Part shown: in pieces, positions 6,941-12,029 of the stretch
How positions within the stretch are numbered: the stretch's first letter is position 1
Layout of the letters: every line of letters starts with the position of its first letter
Source of the DNA: Bacteroidota bacterium
Lineage (GTDB): Bacteria; Bacteroidota; Ignavibacteria; Ignavibacteriales; Ignavibacteriaceae
Direction of reading: 5' to 3'
Assembly: GCA_021796135.1 (NCBI GenBank)
Contig: JAJYOQ010000086.1
Coordinates: 1-12,029 of the forward strand
Length of the DNA stretch: 12,029 bases
Position numbers and translations under genes: made by a program
The notes under the pieces: model-generated
Database searches by the model: none
Told to the model about the DNA's origin: nothing
The model's input: only the letters and a program-made list of their open reading frames with translations

Positions 6941-7452
6941 TCTACTAAAGACCTCACTTCATAATTTTTTAATTTTTCCCTTCCTTTCAAAAAACTAAGC
7001 TCAATTACGAAGGATATTTGTGCAATTTCTCCCCCTAAATTTTCAATTAAATTTGCCGCTGCTAATGCTGTCCCTCCGGTTGCAAGCAGATCATCATGCA
7101 GCAATACTCTTTCACCGACTTTTATTGCATCTTTGTGTATTTCAATCGTATCGCTTCCGTATTCCAGATCATAAGTCTTGCTTTCCTTTTCGGCAGGAAG
7201 CTTTCCCGGTTTTCTTATTAATACAAATCCTGCATTCAGCTTCTCAGCAAGCATTGAACCGAAAATAAATCCTCTGGATTCAATCCCGGCAACTTTTGTT
7301 ATGTTAAGATTCTTCGCAGTCTTGTAAAGTTCATTTAAAGTATATTTTAATGCTTCAGGATCTTTTAGTAATGTTGTTATATCCCGAAACATTATCCCTT
7401 CTTTTGGAAAATCTTTAATGTTTCTGATGTGTTTCTTCAAATCAATTTTCAT
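6922..7452 (-). CDS. apt: Adenine phosphoribosyltransferase
   Basis: Purine salvage enzyme that makes AMP from adenine and PRPP in the cytoplasm. The N-terminal motif IKDFPKEGIMFRDITTLLKDP, the GIESRGFIFG segment (57-65) and the PRPP-binding loop VLLHDDLLATGGTAL (116-130) are typical; HDD replaces the common VDD start of the loop. I chose the ATG at 7452, giving 176 residues, because the family normally starts about 14 residues before DFPKEG. It is then seven bases after the stop of the upstream crotonase gene, whose AAGTGA end provides a weak ribosome binding site. A TTG at 7485 would add 11 residues and overlap that gene. The short acidic tail DYEDEE lies antisense to the serine tail of RsmI. 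Confidence 0.95.
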   Translation of the reverse strand: MKIDLKKHIRNIKDFPKEGIMFRDITTLLKDPEALKYTLNELYKTAKNLNITKVAGIESRGFIFGSMLAEKLNAGFVLIRKPGKLPAEKESKTYDLEYGSDTIEIHKDAIKVGERVLLHDDLLATGGTALAAANLIENLGGEIAQISFVIELSFLKGREKLKNYEVRSLVDYEDEE

Positions 7453-7459
7453 GATAATC

Positions 7460-8209
7460 TCACTTTCTATTGATAAATTTTTCAATTCCGTTGCGGAAAT
7501 CTTTAGTCGTTCTTGTTATCGTGTTCATGTTGATGGAGTATTGAACAGCTTCTGAAATGTTTAGGTTTGCAATGTTATTAATAAGTTTTTTTGTCGCATT
7601 CATAGAATCCGAAGAATTGTTTAATAACTTTTTAGCAAAGTCTTTTGCTTCAATTAAAGCATCATCTGCCAGATAATCTGCCAATCCGATTTCTTTTGCT
7701 TCGGATGCATTAATAATTTCTCCCGATATTAAAAGCTGACGGGCTCTGCCTTCTCCGGTTTTCCGGATTAGAAATATTGAAACAATTGCAGGTATGAAAC
7801 CGATCTTAACTTCGGTGTACCCGAATTTCGCCTTTGCCTTATCTGCAATTATAAAATCACATACCGTTGCTATTCCGCATCCGCCTGCAATAGCAGCGCC
7901 GTTTACTGCTGCTATAGTCGGTTTTGGAAAATTGTAAATCTTTAGATAAAGATTGGCGAGATTTTGAGAGTCATTCTTGTTTTCTATAATTGAATAGTCT
8001 TTTATTTTGTGAAGATAATCGAGATCGGCTCCGGAACAGAAACTACTGCCTTCCCCGCTTATAATCAGTACTTTTATATTATTATCTGTTTCTGCTTGAT
8101 CTAACTTTTCTATTAGAAGCTTAATCATTTCCGGTATTATTGCATTCCTCTTTTCAGGTCTATTAAGTGTAATAACACCTGTATTTCCGTAAATATCAAA
8201 CTTGACCAT
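7460..8209 (-). CDS. Enoyl-CoA hydratase/isomerase, crotonase fold (LiuC-like)
   Basis: Acyl-CoA-binding crotonase-family enzyme of 249 residues, full length. The first oxyanion-hole segment is FCSGADL (58-63), and the second is NGAAIAGGCGIATVCDF (103-119). E133 in FGYTEVKIGFIPA is the conserved catalytic glutamate. The first glutamate of classical enoyl-CoA hydratases is replaced by G112 in AGGCGIA. That pattern, with EVKIGFIPA, resembles methylglutaconyl-CoA hydratase-like proteins of leucine breakdown, so a fatty-acid beta-oxidation role is less likely. The exact substrate cannot be set from sequence. No other leucine- or fatty-acid-degradation gene is nearby. ATG at 8209 follows an AAGG, and the gene lies 33 bases after the PAP2-like gene in the same operon. 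Confidence 0.85.
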   Translation of the reverse strand: MVKFDIYGNTGVITLNRPEKRNAIIPEMIKLLIEKLDQAETDNNIKVLIISGEGSSFCSGADLDYLHKIKDYSIIENKNDSQNLANLYLKIYNFPKPTIAAVNGAAIAGGCGIATVCDFIIADKAKAKFGYTEVKIGFIPAIVSIFLIRKTGEGRARQLLISGEIINASEAKEIGLADYLADDALIEAKDFAKKLLNNSSDSMNATKKLINNIANLNISEAVQYSINMNTITRTTKDFRNGIEKFINRK

Positions 8210-8242
8210 ATCTTATACCTTCTGATTCGCCGAACTTTAATA

Positions 8243-8842
8243 TTAAAAATACTTTGTCAGGAGTAACAGCTGTAAATAAGTTGAGATAAATCCTAAAAAC
8301 CCTCCGGCAACGACCTGCGCAATAGTATGGCATTTTAGCTTTACTCGCGACCATGCTACTAAAATAATCACAGGCACCATCAAAAAACCAGCTGCGCCGA
8401 ATACGTAAACTAATGCCGCTGTCGGTCCGGCTGCACCCATCGCATGAATGCTGATTTTCCAGGTCTTGTTTATAAAAATTATTATTGCCGTATTCGAAAT
8501 ATAACAAAACCAAAATACGGTTGAAATGGCATTTATTCTAAATATTAGCAAAACAACCAGTCCAATTGCATAAATTAAAATAGATATTAAAAAAGGGAAT
8601 GTCCTTTCTTCTTTGATTGTTGCATCTATATCGACAAGCTTTCCTTTCTTTTTTAAATATAAAAAAAGAATTATCGGTGCCGAAAATCCGAAAATAAAAA
8701 CTACAGCCGTTAAAATTATTTTTTTTTCAACTGTAGCTTCCAGATAAATAGCAAATAATGTGTATATAATTATGGAAAATGAGGGCGGCACTAGCAGGGT
8801 TGATATGATTCTTGCTGCTTTATTTGATCTATTGTCTTCCAA
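8243..8842 (-). CDS. PAP2-like integral membrane protein (phosphatase superfamily)
   Basis: A 199-residue protein with about five or six hydrophobic segments (roughly 12-33, 41-63, 83-102, 105-125, 140-163 and 176-196). PAP2 phosphatases dephosphorylate lipid phosphates such as undecaprenyl-PP or phosphatidate. Reduced forms of the three motifs are seen: KEERTFPF (77-84), KISIHAMG (129-136) and SRVKLKCHTIAQVVAG (165-180). R166 and H172 are kept, but the Asp of SRxxxxxHxxxD is Q176, so activity may differ or be lost. The start is a TTG without a ribosome binding site; no ATG is available. The frame upstream is open back to the dusB stop 12 codons earlier, so translation may be coupled to dusB. 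Superfamily is likely; substrate unknown. Confidence 0.75.
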   Translation of the reverse strand: MEDNRSNKAARIISTLLVPPSFSIIIYTLFAIYLEATVEKKIILTAVVFIFGFSAPIILFLYLKKKGKLVDIDATIKEERTFPFLISILIYAIGLVVLLIFRINAISTVFWFCYISNTAIIIFINKTWKISIHAMGAAGPTAALVYVFGAAGFLMVPVIILVAWSRVKLKCHTIAQVVAGGFLGFISTYLQLLLLTKYF

Positions 8843-8878
8843 TTTTAAAAAGAGGTTCCGATCTTCCCCGGCAGGAGA

Positions 8879-9871
8879 TTAAGTGATTTCTTGTTCGAAT
8901 ATAATTTTCAGTTTTTCAAAATAATTAAGAAGTGTCTCTTCAACCATTTTATATTCAACGATTGACATTAATTCCTTTCTTACTTGAGAAGCAAAAGGTA
9001 ATCCTTTTAAATATCCGGTATAAAACTTACGATGCTCCAGTACTGCCTTTCTCTCGCCTTTTACTTCAATTGCAAGAAATAAATGCCTTAAACATGTCTT
9101 TATCTTTAATTCATTATCAACGGCATTTACTATGCTTCCATTTTCCAAAATTTGCTTTGCTTCGTAAAAAATCCATGGATTGCCTATGGCGCCTCTCGCT
9201 ACCATTACTCCGTCTGCACCTGTCTGCTCAAATGCGTTTTTTATGTCCATGGGTGTCAGTACATTTCCGTTAAGTACAACCGGAATCTTTACTGCTTCCT
9301 TTATTTTTGGTATCCAATCCCAATCTGCTTCGCCTTTATGCCCCATTACTCTGGTGCGGCAATGAATTGTTAAAGCTTTTACTCCTACATCTTCTAATCG
9401 CTTTGCAACTTCAAGAATTTGTATGCTTTCACTGTCCCACCCGAGTCTGGTTTTTACAGTCACGGGTAATGAGACTGAATCTACGACTTCTTTTACAAGC
9501 TTTTGCATGAAAGGCGGATCCTTTAGCAATCCCGCTCCGGCTCCGTGCCCTACAACATTTTTAACCCAGCATCCTGCGTTAATGTCTATCAAATCGGGAT
9601 TTTCTTTTTCTGCAATTCTTGCGGCGCCTGCCATGGATTCAATTCCTGATCCGTATATTTGAATCCCGACCGGTCTTTCCTTTTCTACTATCTGCAATTT
9701 CTTATTTGTTTTTTCAGAATTCCTTATCAGCCCTTCTGAATTAACAAATTCTGTATATACTACATCTGCTCCTAATTCTTTGCATATTACTCTAAAAGAT
9801 ACATCCGTTATATCTTCCATGGGTGCCAAAAGTATTGCATTCGATATGTTTATTTTTCCGACTGAAAACAT
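8879..9871 (-). CDS. dusB: tRNA-dihydrouridine synthase, DusB-like
   Basis: FMN-dependent enzyme that reduces uridine to dihydrouridine in tRNA D-loops. The TIM-barrel N-terminus shows LLAPMEDITDVSFR (14-27); the catalytic cysteine is C101 in DINAGCWVKNVVGHGAGAGLL. K140 (VTVKTRLGW) and H170 (LTIHCRTRVMGHKG) are the usual FMN/substrate contacts, and NGNV (201-204) plus GVMVARGAIGNPWIF form the phosphate-binding end. The small helical C-terminal domain (about 245-330) is present, so length is normal. The usual GCPVKK becomes GCWVKN, with cysteine kept. The ATG at 9871 is six bases after the upstream CDF stop, whose TAGG serves as a ribosome binding site, so the two genes are co-translated. The Dus subfamily is assigned by similarity. 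Confidence 0.93.
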   Translation of the reverse strand: MFSVGKINISNAILLAPMEDITDVSFRVICKELGADVVYTEFVNSEGLIRNSEKTNKKLQIVEKERPVGIQIYGSGIESMAGAARIAEKENPDLIDINAGCWVKNVVGHGAGAGLLKDPPFMQKLVKEVVDSVSLPVTVKTRLGWDSESIQILEVAKRLEDVGVKALTIHCRTRVMGHKGEADWDWIPKIKEAVKIPVVLNGNVLTPMDIKNAFEQTGADGVMVARGAIGNPWIFYEAKQILENGSIVNAVDNELKIKTCLRHLFLAIEVKGERKAVLEHRKFYTGYLKGLPFASQVRKELMSIVEYKMVEETLLNYFEKLKIIFEQEIT

Positions 9872-9877
9872 TTTTAC

Positions 9878-10783
9878 CTAGTCTGCTTCGTCATTTATAA
9901 AATCAGATATTTTCTCGGGCTCTATGTGAATATGCACTTCAAGATCTGAAAAATTTTCATGAAGTTTCTTTTCGACTTCATGAGAAATACTGTGAGCTTT
10001 GTCGATTGTCAGAGTCTCATTCACATGAATATTCATTTCAACCAGAATTAGTGCGCCGGAACTTCTTACCTTAATATCATGTACATTTATTACTCCGGGC
10101 ACATTTGAAATTACCTTTTCAATTTTTTCTTTCATCCCTATCGGGGCTTTATCAAGTAGCACATCAATTGCCCGCCTGCCTAAATTAAAACTTATGAAAA
10201 TGACAATCATGGCAACTAAAAAAGCTGCTATTGAATCTGCATATTTAAAATCAAATTGAACGCCTATCAATCCTATGAAAACTACGGCTGAACTGTAAAC
10301 ATCCGATGAAAAATGCAGTGCATCGGCTTCAAGCGCCTGGCTGTTGAACTTTATTGCAACTTTCTTCAATGCTCTTGATCTTGATAAATCAATAATAATG
10401 GATGATATAATAACTATAAAACTCCACTTGTTTACTAGTATATCTACTTTAGCTCCGAATATCCTTTCTATAACTTCATAAATAATCCATCCGCATGTCA
10501 CTAAAAGTAAAAGTGTCTCAAATAATGCCGAGAAATTTTCAATTTTCCCGTGCCCGAAATTATGCTCCCTATCGGCAGGTTTGGATGAAAACCTAACTGC
10601 AAAATAGGTCATTAATGCCGCTATTAAATCTAATCCGGAATGTGCTGCCTCGGATAATATTCCCAAACTATTTGTAGAAATTCCTACAATTATTTTGAAT
10701 GTTGTTAGAAATATTGCTGCTATTACCGACCAGTATGCAACCTGATTTTTTTCTCGTTTCGCTGTATTTGAATTATTTTCCAT
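9878..10783 (-). CDS. Cation diffusion facilitator (CDF) metal exporter, zinc-type
   Basis: Inner-membrane proton-coupled divalent metal exporter of 301 residues. Six membrane segments lie between about 15 and 205. The transport site uses H48/D52 in TM2 (SEAAHSGLD) and H157/D161 in TM5 (DALHFSSD). This HxxxD/HxxxD set is the one usually associated with zinc, in contrast to the DxxxD/HxxxD of YiiP-type proteins. A further histidine-rich loop DREHNFGHGK (71-80) lies between TM2 and TM3. The cytoplasmic C-terminal domain (about 212-290) ends with HIHIEPE, typical of the metal-binding dimerisation domain. The ATG at 10783 lacks a visible Shine-Dalgarno sequence. It is 71 bases downstream of the CapA-like gene, so it could have its own promoter, and six bases upstream of dusB. 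Zinc is inferred from the site. Confidence 0.9.
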   Translation of the reverse strand: MENNSNTAKREKNQVAYWSVIAAIFLTTFKIIVGISTNSLGILSEAAHSGLDLIAALMTYFAVRFSSKPADREHNFGHGKIENFSALFETLLLLVTCGWIIYEVIERIFGAKVDILVNKWSFIVIISSIIIDLSRSRALKKVAIKFNSQALEADALHFSSDVYSSAVVFIGLIGVQFDFKYADSIAAFLVAMIVIFISFNLGRRAIDVLLDKAPIGMKEKIEKVISNVPGVINVHDIKVRSSGALILVEMNIHVNETLTIDKAHSISHEVEKKLHENFSDLEVHIHIEPEKISDFINDEAD

Positions 10784-10854
10784 AATTATTTAGATTATCA
10801 AAATAAATATATACTAATAAATTGAAATGATAAATTCTAATCGCTTGACCGTTT

Positions 10855-12000
10855 CTAATATGAGATTAATCTCTTTGTATATCTGGTCAATATGAATTGA
10901 GTATCTTCAAATGCTTGACGCATTTTCCCCAAATCTTTGTTTGTCAAATATTCCGGATATTTTTTATCAAATGCTAACTTCGCAGGTAGAATTTCAAATG
11001 TATTTTTATTGCCTATTTTTCCCTTGAACACCCATGTTGGAGTATATTCTACACTCGATATATAAAATTTGTTTTCGGGTATTTTCTTTTCGATTTTAAT
11101 TGTTAAAATTACACCAGCATCGGAATATCGCCAGCGCTGATTGGATAAGAAATTCCCTAGTGAATAAGCTGCAAATCCTGAATCTAATTTTGGATCATCT
11201 GACTTATAATAAAAAACAGGTTCAATTACGTGCGGATGCCCGCCGATTATTAAGTCAGCTCCGTAACTGATTGTTGCGTTTACAACATTCTTTTGATAAT
11301 CAATTGGATATCTTTGATATTCCTTCCCAAAATGGAAATGAACTAAGATAATCTCTGCACCTTTATTTCGCGCGGCTTTTATATCATTATGTATTAATGA
11401 AGTGTCTATAATATTAATTAAATATGATCTGGGTACTTTATTTCCGTTTGTGCCGAATGTATAAGCTAAAAAAGCAACCCTGATTCCTTTTATATCAAAT
11501 ATACGGATTGAATCTCTGTCCCTCTGCGATGTAAAAGTTCCGTTATAATTTAGATTATTCTCTCTAAGCTGCCTTATCGTTCTTAAAACTCCGGATTCCC
11601 CTCTGTCCATTGCATGATTATTTGCGGTTGATATTAATTTAAATCCAGCATTTTTAATGGCTGTAATAAATTGGTCGGGAGAATTAAACATTGGATAACC
11701 GGAATAACCGGCTGATTTTCCCGCTGTTACAGTTTCAAGGTTTGCAAAAGCAAAATCGGATGATTCAATGTAACTTCTTACCGAATCAAAATATGGATTA
11801 AAATTAAAATTGTCATATCCCGCTTTTGCGTAATCGGCTTCTACTAAATGACACATCAAATCGCCTACAGCAGTAATCGAAATAGTTATTGTGGAATCAT
11901 GGTCTGAATCCTGTTTTGCCTTACTACCGGTTATGTCTAATGAAAGGAATATTAGAATGGATGCAATGAAAACTAGCGGGAATACTTTTTTAAATTTCAT
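10855..12000 (-). CDS. CapA-like metallophosphatase-fold protein, secreted or membrane-anchored
   Basis: 381-residue protein of the CapA/PgsA family, which includes a component of poly-gamma-glutamate synthesis but also many proteins of unknown role. MKFKK followed by a hydrophobic stretch (6-22) forms a signal peptide or membrane anchor; there is no lipobox cysteine. The metal-dependent phosphoesterase-like core shows AVGDLMCH (44-51), FANLETV (85-91), STANNHAMDRGESG (124-137), LVHFHFG (219-225), IIGGHPHVIEP (251-261) and AAYSLGNFL (277-285). Neighbouring CapB/CapC synthase genes are absent, so poly-gamma-glutamate synthesis should not be assumed. The ATG at 12000 lacks a ribosome binding site, and only 29 bases of upstream sequence are in the window. 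It heads the minus-strand run, but the 71-base gap after it weakens the operon link. Confidence 0.9.
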   Translation of the reverse strand: MKFKKVFPLVFIASILIFLSLDITGSKAKQDSDHDSTITISITAVGDLMCHLVEADYAKAGYDNFNFNPYFDSVRSYIESSDFAFANLETVTAGKSAGYSGYPMFNSPDQFITAIKNAGFKLISTANNHAMDRGESGVLRTIRQLRENNLNYNGTFTSQRDRDSIRIFDIKGIRVAFLAYTFGTNGNKVPRSYLINIIDTSLIHNDIKAARNKGAEIILVHFHFGKEYQRYPIDYQKNVVNATISYGADLIIGGHPHVIEPVFYYKSDDPKLDSGFAAYSLGNFLSNQRWRYSDAGVILTIKIEKKIPENKFYISSVEYTPTWVFKGKIGNKNTFEILPAKLAFDKKYPEYLTNKDLGKMRQAFEDTQFILTRYTKRLISY

Positions 12001-12014
12001 AAAAAAAGGCTGAA

Positions 12015-12028
12015 TTAGACGAATCTAA
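12015..12028. promoter_or_regulatory. Small inverted repeat upstream of the CapA-like gene
   Basis: TTAGA and TCTAA flank a four-base CGAA centre, a perfect five-pair dyad 15-28 bases before the CapA-like ATG. On the transcript it would form a weak leader hairpin. It might also be part of an upstream element cut by the window edge. Too short to assign. Confidence 0.25.
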
Positions 12029-12029
12029 C

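Noticed and set aside
8196..8513. 105-codon minus-strand open frame
   Set aside because: Same strand as, but a different frame from, the PAP2-like gene; the overlapped frame carries the membrane segments and motifs.
8932..9662. Several overlapping plus-strand open frames
   Set aside because: All are antisense to dusB, whose catalytic motifs are intact across this span.

Overview
AT-rich, gene-dense bacterial chromosome segment from one lineage. The tail-specific protease with its extra C-terminal domain, the lysine 6-aminotransferase plus ALDH7 pair, the stand-alone CapA protein and the frequent TTG starts suggest the Bacteroidota/Chlorobi/Ignavibacteria group. Ignavibacteria-like is my best guess, by inference only. 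I see no rRNA, tRNA, CRISPR array, insertion sequence or phage gene.

Layout. At 83-1963 (+) is a Prc/Ctp tail-specific protease whose 5' end is missing or frame-broken at the window edge. It converges, 13 bases apart, on an unrecognised 238-residue protein (1977-2693, -). A 14-bp perfect palindrome and a tandem heptamer repeat lie between that gene and the next. At 2877-6146 is a divergent pair: an ALDH7-type aminoadipate-semialdehyde dehydrogenase (-) and L-lysine 6-transaminase (+), sharing a 366-base intergenic region. Together they should convert lysine to 2-aminoadipate. A strong terminator follows the transaminase. Next is rsmI (+), which encodes a 16S rRNA 2'-O-methyltransferase.

From 12000 down to 6922 six genes run on the minus strand: a CapA-like protein, a zinc-type CDF exporter, a DusB-like tRNA-dihydrouridine synthase, a PAP2-like membrane protein, a crotonase-fold enoyl-CoA hydratase and adenine phosphoribosyltransferase. 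Gaps after the first gene are 71, 6, 36, 33 and 7 bases, so at least the last five look like one operon of mixed housekeeping functions. The end of apt overlaps the end of rsmI by 19 bases tail to tail.

Most of the window is ordinary core metabolism and translation maintenance. I see no clear new multi-gene system. The points most worth a second look are the lysine-catabolic divergent pair and its unexplained intergenic DNA, the heptamer repeat abutting the dehydrogenase stop codon, the orphan gene with its upstream palindrome, and the frame break at the start of the protease.
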